Source: Massilia sp. Root133 (lineage in GTDB: Bacteria > Pseudomonadota > Gammaproteobacteria > Burkholderiales > Burkholderiaceae_D). Taken from it: DNA of 64,000 nt. Location of the stretch: assembly GCF_001426525.1 (NCBI RefSeq), contig NZ_LMEW01000032.1, positions 311,370 to 375,369 on the forward strand, in the 5' to 3' direction. Positions 1 to 8,177 of the stretch are shown here, in pieces. The position numbers and the translations under genes are program-made. Under the pieces are notes generated by a model. It saw only the letters and a list, made by a program, of their open reading frames with translations. It had not been told where the DNA came from and ran no database searches. Numbering within the stretch: the stretch's first letter is position 1; every line of letters begins with the position of its first letter.

Positions 1-97
1 ACGTCGCCGGCGCCCCCAGTGGGGATGCCGTCCAGTCCCGCGCGCGCAGGATGCGTTCGACGCCCGGTGCGGACAACCCGCCGGCAGAATCGTTCAT
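1..97 (-). CDS. N-terminus of a probable PAS/GAF sensor histidine kinase (partial)
   Basis: Only about 32 codons lie in the window, reading leftward from an ATG at 97. The peptide begins MNDSAGGLSAPGVERILRAR and continues with DWTASPLG. A short segment of the form W-x-x-(S/T)-P-L-G is common at the very N-terminus of PAS- and GAF-containing sensor kinases, where it precedes the first PAS fold. No clear Shine-Dalgarno is visible. It points the same way as paoABC and lies 33 bp beyond the paoC stop. The assignment rests on this one motif. The rest of the gene is outside the window, so the kinase domain itself is not seen. Confidence 0.5.
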   Translation of the reverse strand, partial: MNDSAGGLSAPGVERILRARDWTASPLGAPAT

Positions 98-130
98 GAT
101 GTCGTGGCCAAAAGCGCCATTCTACCGGGG

Positions 131-2335
131 TCACGCATAGCGGGGCATCCCGGGCAGCAGCTTGTCGAGCGTGACGGGATAGTCGCGCACCCGCACGCCG
201 GTCGCGTTGTAGATGGCGTTCGCCACCGCCGCCGCCACGCCGCAGATCCCCAGCTCGCCCACGCCCTTCGCCTTCATCGGCGACGAGACCGGATCCGTCT
301 CGTCGAGGAAGATGACCTCCTGGTGCGGGATGTCGGCGTGCACCGGCACTTCGTAGCCGGCCAGGTCGTGGTTGACGAAGAAGCCGGCGCGCTTGTCGAC
401 GACGAGGTCTTCCATCAGCGCGGCACCCACGCCCATCGTCATCGCGCCGATCACCTGGCTGCGCGCGGATTTCGGATTCAGGATGCGCCCGGCCGCGCAC
501 ACGGCCAGCATGCGCCGCACGCGCACTTCCGCCGTCGCCGCGTCGACCGCGACCTCGACGAAGTGGGCGCCGAACGTCGACTGCTGGTACCTCTTGTCGA
601 GGTCACCGTATTCCATGGTGTCCTCGCCGATCACGTCCGCCTCGCGCGATGCCTGCTCCAGCGGCAGCGCCTTGCCGCCGGCGCGCACCATGCCGCCGCT
701 GAAATCGGCCTGCGCGGGGTCGAGGCCCAGCTTCTTCGCCACGTTCTCGCGCAGCTTGACACAGGCGGCGTACACCCCGGCCGTCGAGCTGTTGCCGCCC
801 CACTGGCCGCCGGAGCCGGCCGACACGGGATATGCCGAATCGCCCAGCCGCACCGTCACGCGCGACAGCGGCACGCCCAGCATCTCGGCCGCCGTCTGGC
901 CGACGATGGTATAGGTGCCGGTGCCGATGTCGGTCATGTCCGTTTCGACGGTGACGGTGCCGTCGCGCTCCAGGCGCACGCGCGCCGCCGACTTCATCAC
1001 GAGATTGTTGCGGAACGCGGCCGCCATGCCGTAGCCCACGAGCCAGCGGCCGTCGCGTACCTGGCCAGGTTTCGGATTGCGCCGGTTCCACCCGAAGCGT
1101 TCCGCGCCGAGGCGCAGCGTGTCGACGAAGCGCCGCTGCGAGAATCTGCGGCCCGGCTTTTCCGGATCGACCGTCGTGTCGTTCACGATGCGCAGCGTGA
1201 CGGGGTCCATCTGCAGCTTTTCCGCCAGCTCGTCCATCGCGATTTCCAGCGCCATCATGCCCGGCGCCTCGCCCGGCGCGCGCATCGCATTGCCTTCCGC
1301 GAGGTCGAGCACGGCGAGACGCATCTGCGTGAAGCGGTTCGGGCCGGCGTACAGCAACCGGGTCTGGTTCACCGCGGTCTCCGGTCCGCCGTCCGGCAGG
1401 TCGCCCGACCAGCTCTCGTGCGCGATCGCCGTGATGCGGCCTTCGCGCGTGGCGCCGATGCGGATGTGCTGGATCGTCGCCGGCCGGTGCGTCGTGTTGT
1501 TCATCATGAGGGCGCGCTGCAACGTGACCTTCACGGGCCGGCCGACGGCCTTCGCGCCCAGCGCGGCCAGCAGCGCTTCCGACCGGAGGAACAGCTTGCC
1601 GCCGAAGCCGCCGCCGATGTAGGGCGACACGAGGCGCACGTTTTCCTCGGGGATGCCGAGCGTCCGCGCCATGTCCTTCTTGCCCCAGTTGATCATCTGG
1701 TTCGCGGTGTACAGGGTCAGCGTGTCGCCCTGCCACACGGCCGTCGACGCGTGCGGTTCCATCATCGCGTGCGTCTGGTCCGGCGTCTTGTACGTCGCGT
1801 CCAGTTTCACGGGCGCGGATGCGAAAGCAGCTTCGAAGTTGCCGACCTTCGTCGTCGATTTCGCCTTGTCCTTGCTGGCCGGCCCGGCGGCGTTCATCGC
1901 CGCTTCCAGGTCGTAGACGCCGTTGACCGGCGCGTATTCCACGTGCAGCAGCGCCGCGGCGGCGCGCGCCTGTTCGAACGTCTCCGCGACGATGAGCGCC
2001 ACGGCCTGGTGGTAGTGCTGGATCTCCGGCCCGCCCAGCAGGTGCGCCGTGTTGTACTTGCCCTTGGCGAGCTTGCCCGCGTTCTCGTGCGTGATCACCG
2101 CGAGCACGCCGGGCGCCGCCCGCGCGGCACGCGTGTCGATGCGCCTGATGGTGCCCTTCGCGATGCCGGCGCCGACGACCCAGCCATACGCGGCGTTCGG
2201 CGCCACCTTGTGCTGTTCGTACGCGTACGGTGCCGTGCCCGTCGTCTTGAACGGACCGTCGATGCGGTCGGTCGGCTTGCCGATGACCTGCAGGCGGTCG
2301 ATGGGATTCGTGGTGGCGGGTGTCGTGAATTTCAT
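131..2335 (-). CDS. paoC: Aldehyde oxidoreductase, molybdopterin-binding subunit PaoC
   Basis: The 734-residue protein is the large subunit of a xanthine-oxidase-family periplasmic aldehyde oxidoreductase, which oxidises aldehydes to acids at a molybdenum cofactor. The family's catalytic glutamate is in the KGVGELG motif, at about residue 694, and the glycine-rich cofactor segments (IGGGFGGK, GSGGQWGGN) are present. Length matches E. coli PaoC (732 residues). The start at MKFTT is preferred over an upstream ATG because GAGGAGG stands just before it. It is the last gene of a paoA-paoB-paoC operon, 10 bp after paoB. Isoquinoline oxidoreductase is a less likely alternative because here FAD is on a separate subunit. 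No MocA/XdhC-type maturation gene is seen next to it. Confidence 0.88.
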   Translation of the reverse strand: MKFTTPATTNPIDRLQVIGKPTDRIDGPFKTTGTAPYAYEQHKVAPNAAYGWVVGAGIAKGTIRRIDTRAARAAPGVLAVITHENAGKLAKGKYNTAHLLGGPEIQHYHQAVALIVAETFEQARAAAALLHVEYAPVNGVYDLEAAMNAAGPASKDKAKSTTKVGNFEAAFASAPVKLDATYKTPDQTHAMMEPHASTAVWQGDTLTLYTANQMINWGKKDMARTLGIPEENVRLVSPYIGGGFGGKLFLRSEALLAALGAKAVGRPVKVTLQRALMMNNTTHRPATIQHIRIGATREGRITAIAHESWSGDLPDGGPETAVNQTRLLYAGPNRFTQMRLAVLDLAEGNAMRAPGEAPGMMALEIAMDELAEKLQMDPVTLRIVNDTTVDPEKPGRRFSQRRFVDTLRLGAERFGWNRRNPKPGQVRDGRWLVGYGMAAAFRNNLVMKSAARVRLERDGTVTVETDMTDIGTGTYTIVGQTAAEMLGVPLSRVTVRLGDSAYPVSAGSGGQWGGNSSTAGVYAACVKLRENVAKKLGLDPAQADFSGGMVRAGGKALPLEQASREADVIGEDTMEYGDLDKRYQQSTFGAHFVEVAVDAATAEVRVRRMLAVCAAGRILNPKSARSQVIGAMTMGVGAALMEDLVVDKRAGFFVNHDLAGYEVPVHADIPHQEVIFLDETDPVSSPMKAKGVGELGICGVAAAVANAIYNATGVRVRDYPVTLDKLLPGMPRYA

Positions 2336-2345
2336 GGGTGCCTCC

Positions 2346-3299
2346 TCATGCCTGCCGTGCATCGGCCAGCACGGACGCCAGCGTGCGCTGGACCAGCGGG
2401 ACCTTGAACGCGTTGTCGCTCGTGACGCGCACGCCGGCCAGCAGTCCGTCCGTCACGGCCTGCGCGCCGCGCGGCATGGCCGCTTCCGCCGCCGGTACGC
2501 GCCAGGGCCGGTGCGCGACGCCGCCCAGCGCCACGCGCCCGCTGCCGTCCGGCTGCACGACCGCGGCGACGGACACCAGCGCGAACGCATACGACGAGCG
2601 GTCGCGCACCTTGTGGTAATAGTGCTTGCCGCCCAGCGGCTTCGGCAAGGTCACCGCCGTGATCAACTCGCCCGGCGCGAGGGTGTTCTCGATGTGCGGC
2701 GTGCCGCCCGGCAGGCGGTAGAAATCCGCGATGGGGATGGTGCGCGCCGAGCCGTCCGGGCGCACCGTTTCCACGCCCACGTCCAGCAGTTGCATGGCGA
2801 CGGCCATGTCGCTCGGGTGCGTCGCGATGCACGCCTCGCTATGGCCGACGATCGCCAGCTGGCGCGTAAAACCGCCGATGGCCGAGCAGCCGCTGCCCGG
2901 CTTGCGCTTGTTGCAGGCCATGTTCGTGTCGTAGAAGTACGGACAGCGGGTGCGCTGCAGCAGGTTGCCCGCCGTCGTCGCCTTGTTGCGCAACTGCGCC
3001 GACGCGCCCGCGAGCAAGGCGCGCGACAGCACCGCGTAGTCGCGCCGCACGCGCGCATCGGCCGCGAGGTCCGTGTTGCGCACCAAGGCGCCCACACGCA
3101 GGCCGCCGTCCTGCGCCGGCGCTATCCTGTCGAGGCCCAGGCCGTTGACATCGACGAGGTGCGGCGGCGTCTCGATCTCCAGTTTCATCAGGTCCAGCAG
3201 GTTGGTCCCGCCCGCGATGAAGCGCGCGCCCGGATGCTGCGCGGCGGCGGCCGCCGCTTCCGCCGGAGTGCGGGCGCGCTGGTAGGTGAACGCCTTCAT
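2346..3299 (-). CDS. paoB: Aldehyde oxidoreductase, FAD-binding subunit PaoB
   Basis: A 317-residue FAD-binding subunit of the molybdenum hydroxylase family, passing electrons from the iron-sulfur subunit to FAD. The FAD-binding motif FIAGGTNLLDLMK is near residue 35. A cysteine-rich insert (CPYFYDTNMAC, then KPGSGC) near residues 120-145 matches the extra 4Fe-4S site that distinguishes PaoB-type subunits from ordinary xanthine dehydrogenase FAD subunits. The length equals that of E. coli PaoB (318). Its ATG overlaps the paoA stop as ATGA, indicating translational coupling. Confidence 0.88.
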   Translation of the reverse strand: MKAFTYQRARTPAEAAAAAAQHPGARFIAGGTNLLDLMKLEIETPPHLVDVNGLGLDRIAPAQDGGLRVGALVRNTDLAADARVRRDYAVLSRALLAGASAQLRNKATTAGNLLQRTRCPYFYDTNMACNKRKPGSGCSAIGGFTRQLAIVGHSEACIATHPSDMAVAMQLLDVGVETVRPDGSARTIPIADFYRLPGGTPHIENTLAPGELITAVTLPKPLGGKHYYHKVRDRSSYAFALVSVAAVVQPDGSGRVALGGVAHRPWRVPAAEAAMPRGAQAVTDGLLAGVRVTSDNAFKVPLVQRTLASVLADARQA

Positions 3300-3958
3300 G
3301 CCGGCCTCCCCGCATATTCCGTGATCGCCTCGATGATGTTCGAGTACGCGCCGCAGCGGCAGATGTTGCCGCTCATGCGTTCGCGCAGCTCGGCCGGCGA
3401 CAGCAGCGGTTGCGCGTCCAGGTCGGCGCTGGCGTGGCTCGGGACGCCGCGCCGGATCTCGTCCAGCGCGGCGACGGCGGAGCAGATCTGCCCCGGCGTG
3501 CAGTAGCCGCACTGGTAGCCGTCGTGCTTCACGAATGCGGCCTGCAGCGGATGCAGCTTCTCGGGCGTCCCGAGGCCTTCGATGGTCGTGACGTCCGCGC
3601 CCTCGTGCATCACGGCGAGGCTGAGGCAGGAATTGATCCGGCGGCCGTCCACGATGACCGTGCAGGCGCCGCACTGGCCCTGGTCGCAGCCCTTCTTGGT
3701 GCCCGTCAGGCGCAGGTGCTCGCGCAGCATGTCGAGCAAGGTGGTGCGCGTGTCGAGGTCCAGCTCGTAGCGCTGGCCATTTACACGCAACGCCACCCTG
3801 GCCGTCACCGGCGCCGGCGTGGCGGCGGCGGCGGGCGGCTGGCCTGGCTCCGGTCCCTGGGCGGACGCCATGGGCGGCAATGCCGCGGCCGTGGCGGACA
3901 GCGCGCCGCCGATCAGCAGGTCGCGCCGCGTCTGGTTGATGTCGCTCGAGTCGATCAT
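3296..3958 (-). CDS. paoA: Aldehyde oxidoreductase, 2Fe-2S subunit PaoA (Tat-exported)
   Basis: The 220-residue small subunit carries two 2Fe-2S clusters. The plant-ferredoxin type is in GCDQGQCGACTVIVDG plus a later cysteine (INSC), and the second is in CGYCTPGQ and GNICRCGAY. A twin-arginine signal (QTRRDLLIGG) and a proline/alanine-rich linker precede the ferredoxin fold, so the complex is folded and assembled in the cytoplasm before export, as in E. coli PaoABC. The start at 3958 was chosen because AGGAGGGAG precedes it; the longer open frame adds 46 residues that would bury the Tat signal. It is the first gene of the operon. Confidence 0.88.
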   Translation of the reverse strand: MIDSSDINQTRRDLLIGGALSATAAALPPMASAQGPEPGQPPAAAATPAPVTARVALRVNGQRYELDLDTRTTLLDMLREHLRLTGTKKGCDQGQCGACTVIVDGRRINSCLSLAVMHEGADVTTIEGLGTPEKLHPLQAAFVKHDGYQCGYCTPGQICSAVAALDEIRRGVPSHASADLDAQPLLSPAELRERMSGNICRCGAYSNIIEAITEYAGRPA

Positions 3959-4199
3959 GAGTACGCTCCCTCCTGTGTACGGCATCGTCGTCAGATTGCG
4001 CATATTAAATCCGATCGCCCGGGTACCCGTGCACGATACGCGCGTCCATGCGTAGATTCGGCATTTCCAACCAGTCACCGCCGGCCGGTAGCACATTCCG
4101 ATACCGTACGGCGCACACCGTGCACCCGCCGCGACATGGCCTTGGCCCGGCCCGGAACGACGGGCAAGATGGCGCCACGTTCAAAAACAAGGAGGAATC

Positions 4200-4595
4200 A
4201 TGAAGCGCCTGTTGCTTGCAACCCTGTTTGGCCTGGCCTGTGCAAGTGCCCATGCCGCCGATGCGTCGGCGCCGTCGCATGCCGCCAGCGAACTCGCGGG
4301 CAGCGTCGCACTCGGCTCGATCGCCGTCGTGGGCGTCACCGGCAGCGCCGTCGTGGCGAGCGTCGAAACCGTGGGCGACGGCATCGAGGTCGTGCTGGAG
4401 GGCGCGGGCCAGGCCAGCCGCGCCACCGTCCGGCTGTCCGGCGCGGCGGCGCGCGGCCTGTCGATCGGCGCCGGGACCGTGCTGCATGTGGTCGCCATGG
4501 CGGCCGGCCATGCGCTGGTCCTGTCCGGCAAGGTGATCGCGTTCATCCCGAACGAAGTCGGCCAGGCGTTGCTGCACCATGCGCGCGCGTCCTGA
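4200..4595 (+). CDS. Hypothetical exported protein
   Basis: A 131-residue protein of unknown function. It has a Sec signal peptide (MKRLLLATLFGLACASAHAA, cut near residue 20) followed by an alanine-, glycine- and valine-rich region with two hydrophobic stretches (around residues 35-50 and 95-115) that could be membrane segments. AGGAGG stands just before the ATG. Its end overlaps the next gene, a DUF2145 protein, by 17 bp, so the two are likely co-expressed. No catalytic motif is visible, and no family was recognised. Confidence 0.7.
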   Translation: MKRLLLATLFGLACASAHAADASAPSHAASELAGSVALGSIAVVGVTGSAVVASVETVGDGIEVVLEGAGQASRATVRLSGAAARGLSIGAGTVLHVVAMAAGHALVLSGKVIAFIPNEVGQALLHHARAS

Positions 4596-5376
4596 CCGCC
4601 TGGCCGGGCTGGCCTGCGCGCTGATGTTGACGACGGCGCTGCCGGCGCATGCGGGCCAGGCCTGCCGCGACGAGCCCCTGAGCGTGGACGAAGTGCGCCG
4701 GTCGCTGGAACTCGCCCAACGCACGTTCGCCGCCCTCGACGCGAGCGGCGCCAGCGTCGCGATCATCGCCCGCGCCGGCCAGGACCTCAGCAAATACGGG
4801 GTGGAGTACTCGCACATGGGCATCGCCGTGCGCGACCATGCGGCGGGCCGCTGGACCGTCGTCCACGAGCTGAATACGTGCGGGACGGCGGACTCGGACC
4901 TGTTCGTGGAAGGCGTCGGCAATTTCTTCCTGACGGACCTGTACCGCTACCGGGCCCAGGTCGTGATCCCCGGCCCGGACGCGCAGGCGCGCGTGGCGGC
5001 ACTCGCCGCGGGCCGCACGGCGCGTCGGCTGCACGAACCGCGCTACAACATGCTGTCCTACGTGTACTCGACCCGCTACCAGAATTCGAACCAGTGGGTG
5101 CTGGAGACGCTGGCCGCCGCCAGCGCGCCTGCGGGCGCCGTCGAGACGCGCGCCGAGGCGCAAGCGTGGCTGAAGGCCCAGGGCTACCGCGTGCCGACGG
5201 TGGACATCCCGGCCGTGACGCGCCTGGGCGCCCGCATGTTGCGCGCCAACGTGGCGTTCGACGACCACCCGTTCGACCGGCGCATGGCCGGGCAGATCGA
5301 CACCGTGACGACGAACGCCGTCGTGAATTTCGTGCGGGAGCGCGATCCACAGGCACGCGTGCTCGTCGTCGAATAA
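4579..5376 (+). CDS. DUF2145 family exported protein
   Basis: A 265-residue protein with a signal peptide (cleavage after PAHAG, near residue 27). The mature part, with AGQDLSKYGVEYSHMGIAVR, the DLYRYRAQVVIPGP segment and the conserved RYNMLSYVYSTRYQNSNQWVLE region, fits the DUF2145 family. The H-bearing SHMGIAVRD segment plus C (LNTCGT) and the later N-Q-W residues look like a papain/NlpC-type hydrolase arrangement, but this is inference. The start overlaps the preceding small exported protein by 17 bp. A conserved periplasmic role is likely, but the biochemical function is unknown. Confidence 0.75.
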   Translation: MRARPDRLAGLACALMLTTALPAHAGQACRDEPLSVDEVRRSLELAQRTFAALDASGASVAIIARAGQDLSKYGVEYSHMGIAVRDHAAGRWTVVHELNTCGTADSDLFVEGVGNFFLTDLYRYRAQVVIPGPDAQARVAALAAGRTARRLHEPRYNMLSYVYSTRYQNSNQWVLETLAAASAPAGAVETRAEAQAWLKAQGYRVPTVDIPAVTRLGARMLRANVAFDDHPFDRRMAGQIDTVTTNAVVNFVRERDPQARVLVVE

Positions 5377-5553
5377 ATACGCCGATGTGACAATTCTTGA
5401 ATTTTGCGACACATTCCGGCTGCTATCCTTGCCTCGTTCGACCCATGAGCGGGGATGGCGCGGACCGGCGCATCTTTGCAAGGATTTACACAAACCGTCA
5501 GCACCTTGACGGCCAGCGCGTCCATACTCCGGCGCAGGAAACGACACGAGACC

Positions 5554-5730
5554 ATGCACCTGCCCGCCCTGCCCTACAAACAGCTCGCCGCCAGCCTCGC
5601 GCTGGCGGTCCCCATGCTGCTCGCCGCACGCGCCGGCGGCGACGTCGTCCCGGTGCGGGCGCCACTCGTGCGCGTCGCCACCGCGCCGGTGCTCCATCCG
5701 TCCGCGCCCGGGGCCGCGCACACGCCGTGA
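5554..5730 (+). CDS. Small membrane or exported peptide (58 aa), hypothetical
   Basis: The frame encodes MHLPALPYKQ followed by a hydrophobic stretch (LAASLALAVPMLLAARA) and a proline/valine-rich tail. Its TGA overlaps the GTG of the next gene as GTGA, which argues that it is translated and coupled to that gene. The ribosome-binding site is weak. No homologous family was recognised. A longer frame starting at 5455 adds 33 residues with no sensible signal and was not chosen. Confidence 0.45.
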   Translation: MHLPALPYKQLAASLALAVPMLLAARAGGDVVPVRAPLVRVATAPVLHPSAPGAAHTP

Positions 5731-6764
5731 GCCTCGTCCTGCGCCTCGTCCTCGTCTGGCTTGCGCTGGCCTGGTCCGGCAGCGCCGCGGCATCCGGCTC
5801 GGAAGTGCTGCTCGAATTCCGCGACGACGCCGTGCTGGCCGAACTGCGCCTGCCGCTGCGCGATCTCGCGCTGGCGCTGGGGCGGCCGCTGCCGGCCTCG
5901 CCGCTCCCCGTGCGGGGCCGCCTGCATGCGGAACTCGCGCGCTACCTGGGCGCGCACATCGATCCCGTCAGCGCCGACGGCCGCCACTGGTGGGTGGAAC
6001 TCGCGGACATGCGCGTCGCCGTCGATGCGGATCCGCAGGTCCTCGTCGCGCACGCGGTCCTCGTGCCGCCCGCCGGCGCCAGCCCGCGCAGCTTCGTACT
6101 CGGCTACGACGCCATCGCGCGCGAACTGCCCGGCCATCCGACCCGCCTCGCCATCCGCAGCGACTGGCACGGCGGCGTGCTGGCCAGCCACCCGGCCACG
6201 ATCGCGCTGCTGGATGCGCCGCGCGGCCGCGTCGCCGTCGACCGGGGTCGCGATGGCGCCTGGCGCGGCTGGCTGGCCGCCTGCAGGCTGGGCGTGCGCC
6301 ACGCGGCGGACGGCGGACGCTACCTGCTGCTCCTGCTCGTGCTGGCCGTGCCGGCGGCCGTGCGCTCGCCGTCCCTGCTGGCGCGCATCGGCACCGCGTT
6401 CGCACTCGGGCAGACGCTCGCCCTGCTGGCGGGCGCGCCCGGCTGGTTCCGGGTGCCCGCCGACATCCTCCACGCACTGGCCGCGGGCGCCCTCGTGCTG
6501 GCGGCCGTGCACGCCGTGCGTCCCGTGTTCGCGGGACGCGAGACGTGGTACGCCACCGGCTGCGGCCTGCTGTACGGCCTGGCCGCCGCCGGGACCGTGG
6601 GCGCGCTGGACCTGGACGGCTGGCAGCTGGCCGCCGCCATCCTCGCGTTCGCCGCCGGGTGCGCGCTCGCCCAGGCGGCACTGCTGGCCGCCACGCTCGC
6701 CGTGGCGGTGGCCGCGGGCCTGCTGGTGCGGCGCCGTACGGCGTGGCTGCCCGCCAAGCGCTGA
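5727..6764 (+). CDS. HupE/UreJ-like membrane protein
   Basis: A 345-residue protein starting at a GTG that overlaps the stop of the upstream small gene. An N-terminal signal (VLVWLALAWSGSAAA) is followed by an extracytoplasmic region of about 165 residues and then a C-terminal block of five or six membrane segments. This block (FALGQTLALLAG, ILHALAAGALVLAAVHAVRP, GLLYGLAAAGTVGALDL) resembles the HupE/UreJ_2 fold, which usually carries FTLAHSITL and LLHGLGFA motifs; here the histidines are largely lost. Metal transport is the usual guess for that family, but the degenerate motifs make this uncertain. Together with the DUF2145 gene it forms a short, poorly understood envelope cluster. Confidence 0.6.
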   Translation: MSLVLRLVLVWLALAWSGSAAASGSEVLLEFRDDAVLAELRLPLRDLALALGRPLPASPLPVRGRLHAELARYLGAHIDPVSADGRHWWVELADMRVAVDADPQVLVAHAVLVPPAGASPRSFVLGYDAIARELPGHPTRLAIRSDWHGGVLASHPATIALLDAPRGRVAVDRGRDGAWRGWLAACRLGVRHAADGGRYLLLLLVLAVPAAVRSPSLLARIGTAFALGQTLALLAGAPGWFRVPADILHALAAGALVLAAVHAVRPVFAGRETWYATGCGLLYGLAAAGTVGALDLDGWQLAAAILAFAAGCALAQAALLAATLAVAVAAGLLVRRRTAWLPAKR

Positions 6765-6781
6765 CGCCACGTCCACGACAC

Positions 6782-6832
6782 TTGACGACGGCGCAACACC
6801 GGTGCTACTGTACTACCCGTACTAGTACAGTG
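6782..6832 (+). promoter_or_regulatory. Promoter with overlapping palindromic operator of the GntR-ABC operon
   Basis: A -35 box TTGACG at 6782-6787 is followed after 18 bp by TACTGT at 6806-6811. A palindrome with arms CTGTACTA (6808-6815) and TAGTACAG (6823-6830), 7 bp apart, covers the -10 region and the start point. The arms extend to nine of ten matches at 6806-6832. It lies 9-33 bp before the start of the GntR regulator gene, as expected for autoregulation by a YtrA-type repressor. Confidence 0.65.
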
Positions 6833-6840
6833 AATTCACC

Positions 6841-7251
6841 ATGACCCGACGTGCCCTTTTGATGCTGCAGATCGTGACCGGCGATCCGCGCCCCATCACC
6901 CGCCAGATCACCGACGGTATCAAGCGCCAGATCGCAGGCGGCGACCTGCTGCCGGGCGACGCGCTGCCCAGCGTGCGCGGCCTGGCGCAGCAGCTGTCGA
7001 TCAACCCGAACACGGTGGCCAAGGCCTATGCCGAACTGACGGCGGAAGGCTGGCTGTTGTCCCGCACCGGACTCGGATTGTTCGTGGCCGAGCAGCGCCA
7101 GCGCCTGTCGGACGAGGAACGCGAACGCCGCCTGGCCGAGGCGGTCGACCGCTTCGTCAGCGACGTGATCGGCCTCGATTATCCGCAGCAGACCATCCTC
7201 GACCGCGTGGCGGCCGACCTTTCCAACTACGAGACGAAAAAAACCGCATGA
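6841..7251 (+). CDS. GntR-family regulator, YtrA subfamily
   Basis: A 136-residue regulator with an N-terminal winged helix (PITRQITDGIKRQIAGGDLL, LPSVRGLAQQLSINPNTVAKAY, residues about 18-75) and a short helical C-terminus of about 50 residues. The absence of a large effector domain places it in the YtrA subfamily, whose members are usually encoded with ABC transporters and repress their own operon. Its stop overlaps the ATG of the ABC ATPase gene as ATGA, and a palindromic operator sits at its promoter. Probably a dimer that represses the four-gene operon until an unknown signal appears. Confidence 0.85.
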   Translation: MTRRALLMLQIVTGDPRPITRQITDGIKRQIAGGDLLPGDALPSVRGLAQQLSINPNTVAKAYAELTAEGWLLSRTGLGLFVAEQRQRLSDEERERRLAEAVDRFVSDVIGLDYPQQTILDRVAADLSNYETKKTA

Positions 7252-8168
7252 GCGATTACGCCATCGATACCGAGGACCTGTGCCTCGTCTACAAGCGCAA
7301 GCCCGCCCTCGACCACCTGACCTTGCGCCTGCCGCGCGGCGGCATCCACGCCTTCGTGGGCGCCAACGGCGCCGGCAAATCGTCGCTGTTCCGCGTGCTG
7401 CTCGGCTTCGAGCCCGCCGCCAGCGGCCGCGCGCGCATCCTCGGCCACGACTGCCGCCGCCTGACGCCCGCGCTGCGCGAACGCATCGGCTTCGTCAACG
7501 AAGAGCACACGCTGCCGGCGTGGATGCGCGTGCGCGACCTCACGGACATGCAGCGCCGCCAGTACCCGCGCTGGAACGACGCGCGCTACGACGACGTGCT
7601 GGGCCATTTCAACGTCGAACCCGGCCAGCGCATCGGCGAGCTGTCGCGCGGCGAACGCGCGGGACTGAACCTCGCCATGGCGCTGGCGCAGGGCCCCGAG
7701 CTGCTGATCCTCGACGAACCCACGCTGGGCCTCGACGTCGTCGCCAAGCGCGCCTTCCTCGACGCCATGCTGCAGGGCACCCTGGACGACGCCGGCGCCA
7801 CCGTCGTCTATTGCTCGCACCAGATGGACGAGATCGAACGCGTCGCCGACAACCTCGTGATCCTCGAGCGCGGGCGCATGCGCTACATGAGCGGCCCGGA
7901 CGACTTCTGCGAGCGCATCCGGCTGTGGATCGCGGCGTTTCCCGCCAAGGTGCCCGAAGTCCGCCAGCTGCCCGGCGTGCTGCAGGTGCAGGTCATCGAC
8001 GACCTGACCCACGTCGTCGTGTTCGACCAGGACGACAGCTTCGGCGCGCGCCTCAAGCTGCTGGGCGCGCACTCGGTCCAGGCGATGCCGCTGGGCCTGG
8101 ACCGCGCCGTGAACGCCTTCCTCGCCCACGGTCACGCCCGGCCCGTGGCCAACCTGCTTGCCGCGTAA
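7248..8168 (+). CDS. ABC transporter ATP-binding protein
   Basis: A 306-residue ATPase subunit of the YtrB type. Walker A is GANGAGKSS at residues 38-46, the Walker B region reads LLILDEPTLGLD near 150-160, and the switch histidine is in YCSHQMDE. The signature motif is LSRGE instead of LSGGQ, and the Q-loop position reads VNEEHTLP, so the usual glutamine is missing. Both changes are known in export-type or regulatory ABC proteins linked to YtrA regulators. The C-terminal 90 residues form a small extra domain. It would energise the membrane protein encoded next, 9 bp downstream. Confidence 0.85.
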   Translation: MSDYAIDTEDLCLVYKRKPALDHLTLRLPRGGIHAFVGANGAGKSSLFRVLLGFEPAASGRARILGHDCRRLTPALRERIGFVNEEHTLPAWMRVRDLTDMQRRQYPRWNDARYDDVLGHFNVEPGQRIGELSRGERAGLNLAMALAQGPELLILDEPTLGLDVVAKRAFLDAMLQGTLDDAGATVVYCSHQMDEIERVADNLVILERGRMRYMSGPDDFCERIRLWIAAFPAKVPEVRQLPGVLQVQVIDDLTHVVVFDQDDSFGARLKLLGAHSVQAMPLGLDRAVNAFLAHGHARPVANLLAA

Positions 8169-8177
8169 GGAGACCCC

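Noticed and set aside
104..2407. A 767-codon open frame on the plus strand opposite paoC
   Set aside because: It mirrors paoC, is histidine- and arginine-rich and matches no fold; such frames arise from GC-rich codon bias on the opposite strand.
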